Shown here piece by piece: positions 21,626-31,815 of a DNA stretch of 64,000 bases. Each line of letters opens with the position of its first letter. Positions within the stretch are counted from its first letter, which is position 1. The notes beneath the pieces were generated by a model. That model did not search any database. It was not told where the DNA came from and worked only from the letters and a program-made list of their open reading frames with translations. This DNA comes from Closterium sp. NIES-65 (taxonomy: Eukaryota > Streptophyta > Zygnematophyceae > Desmidiales > Closteriaceae), in the NCBI GenBank assembly GCA_948144175.1, contig CANXME010000212.1, positions 186,001 to 250,000 on the forward strand, in the 5' to 3' direction. The translations under genes were made by a program, and so were the position numbers.

Positions 21626-24600
21626 TCAAGAAGTGAGCAAGTGAGGCAAGACAGGCACAAGACCCAGCTGCGTGCAGCAACGCTGATGATCACAAGGAGC
21701 AAGTGCCTTGGTGAAGACATCAGCAGTGTTGGCCTCAGAGGCCTCGTACGCAAGTCGCAACTGTCCACGCTGCTGCAGCTCACGAGCAAGAAAGTAGCGG
21801 AGAGCAATGTGCTTTGTCCTGTGCTCCAGTCGCTGCTTTCGACACAAGGCCAGCATGGCCTTGTTGTCTACGTACAGGACTGGAGGAGAACGAGGCGGCT
21901 CTCCAAGGTCGGTCAGCAGGTAGGTGAGCCAGCGAAGCTCCAAAGCAGCCATAGCCCCGACATAGATCTCAGCCTCACAACTGGAGCCGAGAACAGAAGA
22001 CGAGCGAGTAGCCCGCCACGAGACAGAGCCGGAACCAAGGCCGAAGGTGTAGCCCTGTGACGACCGCTGCGTAGCCTGGTCGTCAGCCCAAGAAGCGTCC
22101 GCGTGCCTAGTGAGGACCACTGGATTGCGCCCTCCAAGCACTAGCCCCATGCCCGACGTACTACACAAGTAGCGCAACACCCTCTTCGATGCAGCCATGT
22201 GCTCTGGTCGGTGTCTCCCAGGAGCAACATAGCGTGCGAGAATGCTGAGAGGGTATGCAAGGTCAGGTCGTGTGCAGGTCATCAGGTACATGAGGCAGCC
22301 AACAAGCTCTGCATACGGGCCACTCGACTCTACGGACTCATCCGAAGGCAGAGCTGAGAGCGAGTGGCGAGTAGGCAGAGGAGTGGCCTGAGGCGAGGAG
22401 TACGTGAAGCTGAAGCGCTGAAGGACCTGCTGCACCATGTGTGACTGAGTCAGGGTAATGGTGCGGCGTGCTCTGTCCCGGGTGATCTGCAAGCCAAGGT
22501 AGCTGCGCAGTTCACCCACGTCTGTGCACGTGTGTCTCTTCTACAGCTCGGACTTCACGTAAGCGAGTCCAGCAATGTCCGCTGTGGCAAAGACCAAGTC
22601 GTCGACGTACACGAGGATGTAGAACGGCGGCAGAGAGGTGTCGGTGCGCAGAAACAGCGACGGGTCAGCAGTAGAAGGAGCAAACCCAAGTGCCGCAAGC
22701 GTAGTCCTCAGTGTGTCGTGCCACTCACGTGGAGCCTGGCGGAGACCGTAGACTGGACGCCGGAGACTCCACTGGGTACCAGGAGGGAAAGACCCAGTGA
22801 AGCCAGGTGGGCGACGCAGCCAGATCTCCTCGTGCAGGCTGCCCTGCAAGAAAGCTGTGCTGAAGTCGAGAGAGTGCAGCTCGTAGTCATGGTGAGCAGC
22901 AACGTGCAGCAGTACCCGAAGAGTGGTCATCTTCGGGGTGGGGGAGAAGGTCTGAAAGTAGTCAACCCCCTGCCGCTGACTGTAGCCACGAGCCACGTAA
23001 CGCGCCTTGAAGACACGCGGAGAACCCGGCGGCCGCTTCACCCTGAAAATCCACATGCCACTGACGATGTTCGCCCCAGGAGGGGGAACAGCGTCGACGT
23101 AGGTGCTTGTGGACTTCCAGGAAGCCATCTATGCATCCATAGCTGCCTGCCACTGAGAGGAGTAGGGACCCTCTATCGCCTCCGCGTAAGAGCGCGGAGT
23201 CGGGATGTCTAGTGCATCCGGGTCTCCCTCAGGGGCTAGCAGTACAGACGCAAGATGAGGTGAAGCGGCGGCCAGACACTGGAACTCCTCCTGCCTGTCC
23301 TCAAGGACGTCCGTGCCAAGGGCACACTCACCCCCGACGGACGGAGGACAGGCAGACTCAGACTCAGCGACAAGACTAGCAGCGTAGTCTAGACGACAGC
23401 GCGCAGCAAAGTCGACGAGCTCAGTGACAAGGGCAGACGCAGCAGAAGACTCAAAAGAAGGGTCAGTGACAGCAGTAGCAAGAAGACGCGTGACAGTAGG
23501 ACTGGCAGCACGAAGAGAGTCCGACTCCGGGTCGGCAAGAGCAGGAAGAGAGGAAGCAGGAGGAGAAGGCAAAGGGGCACGCAGAGGAGCAGTAGACGGA
23601 CGCAGAGATATCCGGTGCATGCCAGGGACAGGAGGAGGACGCTGACGCGAACCACGACCACTAGTGCGCGCAGTACGAACAGGCGACGCAGGACGAGACG
23701 CAGGCTCACGACGCTCAGTAAGACCTCCTGTTGGACCAGCGTAGGGAGAAGGAGCAGGCAAAGGTGAGGCAGGCTGTAGCTGTGACTGTGACAAGACAGG
23801 CTGTGGACCCTCTAAGGGAGGAGGAGGAGGACTAGGAGAGGGTGTAAGACCAAGAACCTGCTGCAGGAGCGGAACGAAGTACGGCCGGGGCCGCGCGGCG
23901 ACGCCAGAAACAGCAGGGACAGCACCAGTACCCCCAGCAGGAGTACCCGCTCCAGCAGCACCTCCAGTAGCTTCAGAACCTCCAGCAGCACCACCAGGAG
24001 CACCACCTGTCGGACCTCCAGCGGCAGTCTCAGCGTCAACACCCTCAGCAGCACCAGCTCCAGGAGAACCCTCAGACCCAGCAGCTCCAGCACCCACAGT
24101 ACGAGCACCGCCGGGACGCTCGGCAGCAGTACCCTCTGCAGCCGAAGAACCTCCAGCACCAGCAGCACGCCTCCAGCGCCTGGCAAACCACTCACGTAGC
24201 TCCTGAGGGGAGAGTGGCTCTCGCCGAGACGAAGCACCTCCAGGCGGAGCACCCCCAGTCTCAGCACCTCCAGGCTCAGCACCCCCAGGCTCAGTAACCC
24301 CAGGCTCAGTACCCCCAGGCACAGCACCCCGAGGCTCAGCACCTCCAGGCTCAGCACCCCCAGGCTCAGCACCCCCAGGCTCAGCACCTCGAGGCTCAGC
24401 ACCCCCAGGCTCAGCACCCCCAGGCTCAGCACCTCCAGACTCCGCACCCCCAGGCTTAGTACCCGCAGGCGTAGCACCTCCAGTCTCAGCACCCCTAGGC
24501 TCAGCTCCCGCAGCAGCACCAGAGTCACCAGTGACCTCGACAGGCTCGACCGCGTCTACCTGGGACACACCTGAAGGGGCAGGACCCTGAGGGGGGAGGG

Positions 24601-25523
24601 GGTCTACCGGGGGGGGACCTGGTACCAAGAAGAGCGGGGGCGGGGGGAGGGACGGAGTGCGGTAGGGGAAGAGGCGGTAGTAGGGCACCGACTCGTCGAA
24701 CGTGACGTCCTGGGAGGACAGAACACGTCGAGAGGTGGGGTGGTAGAACTGCCACCCAGGAGCGTCGGGGGGGAACCCCAGGAAGACGCAGGGAGCAGCG
24801 CGAGGGGACATCTTGTCCGCAGACAAGTCGCGGACAAACGCCCGAGATCCCCTGACCCGGAACGCCGACGCATCGCCAACCTTCCCCGTCCACAGAAGGG
24901 CTGGGGAGGTCTCCGGCCTGGAGACCCTGGGGTGGAGGTTGATCTGATGCGCCGCGTACCTGACCGCAAACGGCTACAGAAAATGGGGGGCAGCCGCATG
25001 CATCATAGACGTACGAGCGACGTCCATGACCATGCCCATGCGGCGCTCAGCAATCCCATTTTGCTGCGGTGAGTCCGGAAGCGTGAAGGTCTGGCGGATG
25101 CCTCGCGCACGACAGAAGGCACGCAGAAGGCCAGAGGAGAACTCTCCGCCTCTGTCCGAGTGCAGACGCAACACAGGAAAGTCCGAGCCAAAGCTCTGCC
25201 TGAGCTGGAGACGAGCTGCGCGGATCCAGTCGATCAGCACCTCAGTGACATCACCCTTGCTGCGCAAGGGGAAGACTGTGGTGTAACGCGAGTAGTCGTC
25301 AACCACCAACAGGAAGTAGCACTCGTGACCGAATCCACGGACGCAAGCAGGGCCCCACACGTCCATGTGAAGCGTCTGCAACGGAGCCTCTGTCGGAGGA
25401 AACTGGGAGGAGTGAGGGGCAGCACGATGGCGCCCCTCGACGCAGGGGACACAGGCAGGGCCAGGGCCCTGAGGAAGGGGAGGGAGGGACCGGGGGAGAC
25501 CAGACACAAGAAGACACAAGGAG
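21626..25523 (-). pseudogene. Integrase-RT-RNase H of copia C
   Basis: One frame with three amber codons: 24976-24974 (Trp of HFLWP), 23131-23129 (Glu of DAEMASW) and 22543-22541 (Gln of ELQKR). Integrase shows DVWGP, HSDRGGEF and QNGIAERR. The linker has a long (EPGGA)n run and ELREWF. The RT has TAFLQGSLHEEIW and YVDDLVFAT. RNase H ends LPHLLTS. Apart from these stops the frame is clean. Confidence 0.9.
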
Positions 25524-25588
25524 ACCGCCTTGGCCACCCCTCTCTGCCATGCCTCTGAGCCGAAGCAGAGAGGGGTGGCCAAGGCGGT
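25524..25588. repeat. 24-bp perfect inverted repeat (foldback insertion)
   Basis: 25524-25547 (ACCGCCTTGGCCACCCCTCT...) and 25565-25588 are exact reverse complements separated by 17 nt. The right arm is the normal integrase sequence seen in A and D. The left arm is extra. Confidence 0.93.
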
Positions 25589-26523
25589 GGTGCCAGAGGA
25601 GAGTCTCGTGAGACAGACGGCGACACGAACAGGGGGCAGACTCAGGACCAGACCTGGACGCTGCAGCAAACGCCTGACCAGACGAAGGGACTCTACCAGA
25701 CTCAGCACGGGGAGGAGAAGCAGTGGTCAGTGTGTACAGGCTCGACCCTGTCAGTGTGCTAGCCTCTGTGCAGTGTGTCACCCGCTGACGAGCAGGAGTG
25801 AACTGGTTGACACCCCCATCCTGTAGGTCAGCACCACTCACCAGGTTCGTAGAGAACGATGGGAGGTAGAGACCAGTCAGGGTGCCAGAGGGAGCCGCCG
25901 AACACGGGAGGACTGTGGAGAAACGAGACAGGACAGGACCCCCAGAGGGGTCAGCCAGGGACACCGCAACCGGCCGACTAAGCGGCGTGAGAGTGGTGCG
26001 GTCCTGAAAGAAGGAGCGAGAGGCCCAAGAGTCAAGGGTGAAGGTGAGGGAGGCCGAAGCCGACGTAGTACCTGAGAGCGCAGACTCACCAGTACCTGAG
26101 GACGCAGACACACTAGCACCAAGAGCAGCAGCGTCGCAAGCACCTAGGGCAGCAGCCGCACCAGTACCTAGAGCAGCAGACTCAATGCCCGGATCGGGCG
26201 GGAAACACCGGTAACAGTCACCCTCATCACTAGCAGACACAGCATACATGGCAGCAAGAATAGCATCAAAGTCAAGATCAAAGATAGCTACACCAGCCCT
26301 AGACAGCTCTCCCCAGCGGGGGATCTCAGAGGCCTCCGGAAACTGCTGGCGCCAAGCGTCGGTTAAGTGGGCAAAGCAGCGGCGGGCGGTGTGGGTGCCC
26401 CCACACTGCTCACCCGCACGGTCGCCGGTGCGAAGGACGTAGGTGCAGGGACCGAACGCCCCACCACGCTGACGCTGGGAGTACCACTCACGGAGCTGCT
26501 GAGGGGTGGGGACGTCGCGAGAG

Positions 26524-26567
<44 letters not shown>

Positions 26568-27611
26568 CTGACTACCTCCAGTGGTGCTCCGCTGGGACGA
26601 GCCACTCCGACCACCTCCACCACCGCCACCCCCGCCTCCGCCGCCACCGCCGCCACCGCCACCCTCGCCCCCGCCGCTCCCACCGCCACCACCACCACCA
26701 CCTCCGCCTCCACCGCCGCCACTAGTACCTCCACTCCCGCCACCACCTCCACTGCCACCCCCACTCCCCCCGCCGCCTCCACCGCCTTTGCCACCGCCCC
26801 CGTTAGCTCCACCCGCTCCCTTGCCCCCTTTGCCCCTGCCAGGGCGGCGCCTACCGCTGGGGGCAGACGCCGCACCGACCGACTCCAAACCAACGAGGTC
26901 GGCCGCAGCAGCAGAGGCGATAGAGGGAAGTAGGGGGGAAGGAGAACACCCCTCAAAGATGGGGGTGCGAGGGTCACCACGAGAGGCCCCTACAGCGACG
27001 GTACTCTTCTCAGCCGCTAGCAGGGACTTCTCAAGGAGGTCGACAGTGAGGGTGGTGGGACAGACAGAGAGAAACTGGTCCCTAACGGCACGAAGGGACT
27101 CAGGGAGACGGGTGACTAGAAAGTAGAGAGTGATGTACATGGGAGGAGGGTTTGCGGCGCGGAACTCAGCAGGAAGCGCAGCGCGGTAGCGAGTGTCACT
27201 AGCGCGGAGGTGGGTAAAGAGGTTAGCGACTGTGGGAAAGGCAGCGAGGTCAGGGAAGAGGAACGGTAGCATGAGGCGGCTCAGCGTAGCGGAGGAAGGG
27301 GAGGAGTAGCGCGCAACTACAGCGTCGTACAAGGCCTGAGCGGTCTTGCACTGACTCAAGTGTGCACGCTCGGAGGAAGGGAGGTGGCGACTTACAGCAA
27401 GACGTGCAGCAGCATCGCGCGTGGCCCACTTGGAGCGAACAGAGGGGTCAGCATCAGCAGGAGGGGCAGGGACAGCGCCAGAGACTAAGTCAAAGAGAGA
27501 AACCTCATCGATCGCATCGCACAGTAAGTACAGCTGCAGGTCCTCGACCCAGACTGCAAAGTCAACGGCGCGACCCTCAGCGTCAAAAGACAGGACACTG
27601 GGGGTGGCCAT
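25524..27611 (-). pseudogene. Gag-protease of copia C
   Basis: ATG at 27611 (MATPSVLSFDAEGRAVDF). Gag continues with HLPSSERAHLSQ and YFLVTRLPESL, then a polyglycine tract, a polyglutamine tract (CTG run at 26529-26566), QQLREWYSQRQRGG and the C-x13-C-x3-H-x4-C segment. The protease motif reads LDSWAS, so the usual Gly of DSG is Trp (GGG-to-TGG), which should inactivate it. The frame is lost at the foldback insertion (25524-25588). Confidence 0.88.
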
Positions 27612-28522
27612 TATAGCAGCTGACAGTCTCACCGGGCGGGAAGAGTCGGGTAGCTCAGGAGTACAGCCACAAAGCAGCACAGCAGCTACGGCGGCCCAGG
27701 AGCAGCAGCAGCCCCCACAGGAACAGGAGGCCGACGCCTTAGGCTGCTCGGGCGGCTCGGGCGACTCGGGCGGCTCGGGCGGCTCGGGCGGCTCGAGCGG
27801 CTCGGGCGGCTCGGGCGGCTCGGGCGGCTCGCGCGGCGCGGGCGTCTTGCGGGCGACAGCACGGGCGGCTGGGGCGGCTCGCGGGTGGCTCACGGGCGGC
27901 TGGAGCGGCTCGCGGGCGGCGCACGGGCGGCTTACGGGCGGCTGGGGCGGCTGCACGGGCGGCTCGAGGGCGGCGTTGGCTGCTTACGGGCGGCGTCGGT
28001 GGCGACGGCGGCGTCAGCGGCTCACGGGCGGCGTCGGCGGCTCACGGGTGACGTCGGTGGCGTCGGCGGTGCACGGGCGGCGTCGGCGGCGTCGGCGGCG
28101 TCGGCGGCGTCGGCGTCGTGGGCGGCTCACGGGCGGGCGGCTCACGGGCGGGCGGCTCACGGGCGAGCGGCTCACGGGCGGCGGCTCACGGGCGGCGGCT
28201 CACGGGCGGCGGCGTCACGGGCGGCGGCGCACCAGCGGCGGTTGACGGGCGGCTGCGCTGACGGGCGGCGCTCACGGGCGGTGCTTACGGGCGGCGCTCA
28301 CGGGCGGCGGCGCACGGGCGGCAGCGCACGGACAGGCCGCGGGCGGCGAACGGGCGCTAGGGCGGGCGCCGGGCGCTAGGGCGCTAGGGCAGGCGCTAGG
28401 GCGGGCGCTCAGGCGGCCGCTAGGGCGGGCGCTAGGGCGCTAGGGCGGGCGCTACGGTAGGCGCTAGGGCGCAAGGCGCTAAGGCAGAAAAAAAAAATTC
28501 TAAGTGGTGGGCCCTAAGCACA
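27612..28522 (-). repeat. GC-rich repetitive leader of C
   Basis: Between PBS and Gag ATG there are about 900 bp of degenerate GGCGGCTCACGGGCG-type and GGGCGCTAGGGCG-type repeats. They keep an upstream frame open, but the protein similarity to other copies begins only at the ATG at 27611. A conserved TAGGGCCCACCA and poly-T lie close to the PBS. Confidence 0.75.
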
Positions 28523-28540
28523 GTTCCCACAGGGGAACGA

Positions 28541-28552
28541 GCTCTGATTCCA
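28541..28552 (-). promoter_or_regulatory. Primer-binding site of C
   Basis: Minus strand TGGAATCAGAGC, one mismatch from the tRNA-Met PBS TGGTATCAGAGC. A GTTCCC-CTGT-GGGAAC hairpin follows at 28538-28523. Confidence 0.85.
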
Positions 28553-28684
28553 TGAGAAGAAGCGAACGAGAATGAATGAACTATGAATGAAGTGAGTACA
28601 AATATGAAACCCTAATTGGGTTGTACCCCCTATGGGATACCCCACTATAGCCTACACAAATAAGTAAGCTATAATGTTCTGACA
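28553..28684 (-). repeat. 5' LTR of C
   Basis: 132 bp, one visible difference from the LTR at 21277. It is followed on the minus strand by the PBS. Confidence 0.95.
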
Positions 28685-29060
28685 GTTTCGAGACCCTTCG
28701 TGGTTGGGGACAGTGTGGCACTGCTCCACATCACTGTACCTCGGCTCTTGGGGTTTGTAGGAGCTGGGAGTCATTCCCAACTTGTAACTCTTCCTAACTC
28801 TTCCTATCTTGTGTTCTAAGACTATGTTGCTGCCATAGTGCCGTTCGTTCAAACCAACGCTGTGTTGTCAGTTCTTAATGAAAGCGTGCGATTTAAATTA
28901 CCTATTGTAGGGGACGTTAAGGCGCTCCAGATCCAAGTTGAATGGAGTCATTTGGAGTTGTGAGTAGATCGCTATGAACGATTGAAGCCGCTCTGCAGAA
29001 ATCCGACTATGCACTCTATCTTTCGTTTTAGGCACATTGGAGCCTACTATGACTATAACA
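28685..29060 (+). repeat. 3' LTR of T, right part
   Basis: Begins with the duplicated GTTTC and continues the LTR (compare 15601-15977) to ATAACA, followed by TSD CCTGT. The joined LTR is about 849 bp, the same as the 5' LTR. Confidence 0.93.
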
Positions 29061-29151
29061 CCTGTCATCCGAAAGAAAAGGGAACGAGAGTGAGGGGTAG
29101 AGATGGGAATGAAAGGGAGATGGGCTATTTTACTCATGCAATCTGGATGGA

Positions 29152-29225
29152 CTAGAGAGCACAGGCAAGAGCAGAGGGGAAGACCAGCAGAGCAGTGAGG
29201 AGACGCAAGACGGTGGCAACGGCGC
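29152..29225 (-). CDS. FAS1 gene, duplicated terminal exon (copy 3)
   Basis: 74 bp after acceptor AAACCACAG, the same length as copy 4. In phase with exon 2 it reads GAVATVLRLLTALLVF, then PSALACAL and TAG at 29154-29152. It is the only complete terminal exon still on the exon-2 side of element T, so it is the likely functional end of the gene now. Confidence 0.55.
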
Positions 29226-29299
29226 CTGTGGTTTGAGAAGGAGAGGGAAGAGAAATGGGAACAAGGAGAGGAACGAATAGTGGAAAGGTGGTGAGTTAA

Positions 29300-29349
29300 T
29301 GTGTGGTTATGCAGTGCAGTGACGAGACGTGAGACAATGACAATGGCCC
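29300..29349 (-). pseudogene. FAS1 gene, degenerate terminal exon copy 2
   Basis: After CCATGCCAG the same phase reads GAIVIVSRLVTALHN, but there is no stop at the expected place and the hydrophobic tail is lost. The left end is approximate. Confidence 0.4.
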
Positions 29350-29417
29350 CTGGCATGGAAGAGAAATGGGAGCAAGGATAGGTATGAGAAGTGGAAACGT
29401 GGTCATTGAATGTGTGG

Positions 29418-29464
29418 CTATGCATGCAACTCTGTGAAGAGATACGAGACAGTGACAATGGCCC
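29418..29464 (-). pseudogene. FAS1 gene, short terminal exon copy 1
   Basis: After TTTTCGGATGCCAG the same phase reads GAIVTVSYLFTELHA then TAG (29420-29418). It is the first acceptor met after exon 2. If used, it would give a protein without the hydrophobic tail. Confidence 0.4.
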
Positions 29465-29479
29465 CTGGCATCCGAAAAG

Positions 29480-30060
29480 AAAAAGGGGAGGTGAGGAATG
29501 GGGGCGAAGGGGTGAAGAGATGGGAGTGAGGGGGTGGAGAAATGGAAGCGGGGTGGAGGAGAAATGGGAGCCAGGGGGAGGAGAAATGGAAGTGAGGGGG
29601 AGGACAAATGAGAGTGAGGGGGAGGAGAAACGGGAGAGAGAGGGGGGAGAGATGGGAGTGAGGGGGTGGATAAATAGGAGTGAGCGGGTGGATAAATGGG
29701 AGTGAGGGGGTGGAGATATGGGAATAAAAGGGTGAAGAATGGGAATAAGGGGGCCAGGAATGAGAAGGGAAGGGATGGCAGGGCGGAAATGGAGGGTTGG
29801 GAGTGAGGGGGATGCGAAATGGGAATGGGGGAGAGGAGAAATGGGAGTGAGGGTGAGGAGAAATGGGAGAAAGGAGAGGAACAATCGATGAGAATTTGAG
29901 GCCATGTAGAAGGTCTGGCTGCATGTATCTTCCACCATGAGGCATGGTGCAAGATGCAGGGAATGGCAAGTCCATTGATGGATTATACAGGAAATAAAGA
30001 ATAACCAATCATTTTTAAACAGAAGTAGACCCATAATGCGTCGCCGAATATACTGATTTC
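29480..30060. repeat. G/A-rich repeats in FAS1 intron 2
   Basis: 29490-29880 is made of imperfect units around GGAGAAATGGGAGTGAGGGG (about 24 bp). The minus-strand (transcript) side is C/T-rich. 29900-30060 is ordinary sequence. The long minus open frame across it is low-complexity and rejected. Confidence 0.7.
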
Positions 30061-30092
30061 GAAGCTTTGCTCGCAAATCTCAAAAGGCATAC

Positions 30093-30312
30093 CAAGCAGT
30101 GAGGAAATGTTGATGGGGAACACAACCGCATTGACGTAGAAATAATCCTTCTTTGGCTCGTCGATCATTGCCACAGCAGACGGAGTACCAGCAGCCACGC
30201 CGGATGCAAGGGGGTCCGAGGCGGAAATGAACCCAGCGTCGGTGCTGTTGCACTTGAAGTTCAGATTGTTGCCATTGAACGCGGTCTTGACAGGAGTGCC
30301 AGAGGCGGTACA
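30093..30312 (-). CDS. FAS1 gene, exon 2
   Basis: Acceptor CAACGTACAG ends at 30313 and donor G|GTATGC at 30093/30092, 220 bp, ending in phase 1. It reads CTASGTPVKTAFNGNNLNFK, then a Gly/Ala segment and DYFYVNAVVFPINISSLLG, which fits the second half of a FAS1 domain (the strand with the conserved V-x-V near the end). If the donor were not used the frame would stop at 29983. The fit of all four downstream acceptors to phase 1 supports splicing. Confidence 0.65.
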
Positions 30313-30629
30313 CTGTACGTTGAGGGTCGGGGGTGTGAGCAACAGAAGAAAACAAGTGTGTTGGGCACAAAGAGTCGGTACCATGCTACTAAACAAGTAG
30401 CAGCAGCAATAGAGGCAGCGTCACTTTAATACGAGCTCTCACTTGAAGCTGCGGCATCATCACAAGGTTTTAAGAAGCACATGAATGACAACGAGAGCAT
30501 AAGGGAATCAAGCGGGAGACACAAAACACACCATCATATACACGCACAAACATAACATGTGCACACACTGATCTGAATTTTATTTTCAACAACGAACCGA
30601 TGGTGGTTTGCATCGCAAGCATACCGTAC
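30313..30629 (-). other. FAS1 intron 1
   Basis: 317 bp bounded by CAG|GTACGG and ACAG|TGT. Removing it joins exon 1 to exon 2 in phase 0 (NQ followed by CTASG). Confidence 0.6.
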
Positions 30630-31403
30630 CTGGTTATCCAGATTCAAGATCGTAACCTGAAAAGCCGCCGTGTGGAACGACATCAGGTTGTAGAGCGCGG
30701 TCCGCGCGGCCTCCCTGATCGGATGCGACGTGAGCGTTTTGCACGATTTCGCCTTGTCTGCCAGAACCGACAGCTCAGTGCTGTTTATCTTACGCCCCGC
30801 CCAAACGAACGCCTTCTTGATCCGATCGCTCGCGACCGCGTCGAGCGCTTCGTAAAGCACGCCGCTGCTGCGGCTCTTCTTGTACCCCTCGAATGCGTCG
30901 CTCCACGCTTGATTCGTCGGAAGGAAAATCGTCGGCCCGGCCGGGAACTTGCACACCGAGTTTGCGAGGTAGTTAAGAATGTAGTACAGCTTGGACACGT
31001 CCGCGAACTTGATTGTGTACGGGACCTTCAACCGCAAGGACCGCGGCAAGGACGGCGGCGCGCCCGGCGCAGCCTGAGGCGACGCGGCTGCGATCACTTG
31101 CTCCAGGGTGTAGTCCTGCATGTAGTCATTGTCGTAGTACTGATCGAGCGGCGCCAGCGGCGGCGGTGGCGCGCCAACCGCGGGTGCCCCGGTCCCTGCT
31201 CCGGGCGCCGGTGCTGCAACGAGTGCGGCGGCTTTCATGACCCGACGGCTTGCAGCCGCCATCTGAGTCGAATCCGCAAGCGCCGGCAGGGCGGCGTTTG
31301 CGAGGAGCAAAAGCGCCGCGGCGGAAGCCACGAGGGACACGAAGCGGCGAGTTGGCGTCACGACGGGCCGAGCGGCGGCGGCGATCCCGATGGTGCGAGC
31401 CAT
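30630..31403 (-). CDS. Fasciclin-like (FAS1 domain) protein, exon 1
   Basis: 258 codons from ATG 31403 (MARTIGIAAAARPVV). An N-terminal signal peptide has the hydrophobic core FVSLVASAAALLLLANA and a likely cleavage after PALA. Then an Ala/Pro-rich segment, and from about residue 100 a FAS1 domain: the H1-like TIFLPTNQAW at about 157-167 and H2-like LYNLMSFHT at about 237-245. One N-glycosylation site, NST, is visible. FAS1 proteins are secreted or GPI-anchored cell-surface adhesion or wall proteins, and the hydrophobic terminal exons fit that. An upstream in-frame GTG is not preferred. Family assignment rests on these two motifs and the layout, so it is good but not certain. Confidence 0.72.
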
Positions 31404-31611
31404 CTCGAGACGAGACGAATGCCGCACCGCCACTACTAGTTCCCGTGGGAACGACAGGCCAGGTGGCTCTCACGTCACGCGAGATTCAGGGAACACACCC
31501 CCACGGCGGTGTGGCAAATGTTCTGCGGCAGATGCTTGGAGCTCGGAAAGTGGAATGGTATGAGGGGACCGGGATTGATATGAGGGGCATGGTTGGTGCG
31601 TCGAACGGGGG

Positions 31612-31620
31612 TTTTAAATA
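31612..31620 (-). promoter_or_regulatory. Possible TATA box of FAS1 gene
   Basis: Minus strand TATTTAAAA, about 210 bp upstream of the ATG at 31403, the only such motif in this GC-rich stretch. Confidence 0.4.
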
Positions 31621-31649
31621 GTGATGAAGCTAATATGGCTGCGGCTGGT

Positions 31650-31815
31650 GAACTTGCCTTCCGCCCCCTACGCGCGCCTCTGCCTTCCGCGCGCCCACTC
31701 GCCTTCCGCACGCCTTCATGGCTTTCATGGCGCCAACGTGGCCTTCCGCGCGCCTACGTGGCTTTGCGCGCGCTTACGTGGCCTTGCGCGTGCCTACGTG
31801 GCGTTCTCGGCGACT
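31650..31815. repeat. Short GC-rich repeats upstream of FAS1 gene
   Basis: Imperfect repeats of CGCGCCTACGTGGCCTT (17-20 bp), about eight copies, each with an ACGTG core. ACGTG is a common plant bZIP/bHLH binding core, so a promoter role is possible. Confidence 0.5.

Larger units (their letters stand above)
21277..28684 (-). mobile_element. Copia element C, full length, inside T's 3' LTR
   Basis: 7408 bp on the minus strand, TSD GTTTC at 21272-21276 and 28685-28689. The two 132-bp LTRs differ at one position that I can see (AAG versus AAT near the middle), so the insertion is recent. It carries a long GC-repeat leader, Gag, protease, integrase, linker, RT and RNase H. Three TAG codons and a foldback insertion break the polyprotein. 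Confidence 0.95.
15129..29060 (+). mobile_element. Copia element T (long-LTR, Tork/Tnt1-like), split by element C
   Basis: LTRs run TGTTGGTG to TAACA. The TSD CCTGT lies at 15124-15128 and 29061-29065. A tRNA-Met PBS starts at 15980 and a polypurine GGGGGGGGAGTT ends at 20798. Without element C (21277-28684) the element is about 6.5 kb. The single polyprotein frame has three premature stops. The 5' and 3' LTRs differ at several positions, so T is older than C, which sits in its 3' LTR. Its LTRs and Gag differ from the A/C/D/F group. Confidence 0.93.

Noticed and set aside
27421-28379. Plus-strand Arg/Gly-rich frames
   Set aside because: Opposite strand of C's GC-rich leader repeats; no similarity between copies at protein level.
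28898-30076. 392-codon minus-strand frame
   Set aside because: Low-complexity Ser/Pro/His/Phe translation of intron 2 repeats that runs through the terminal exon copies in the wrong frame.
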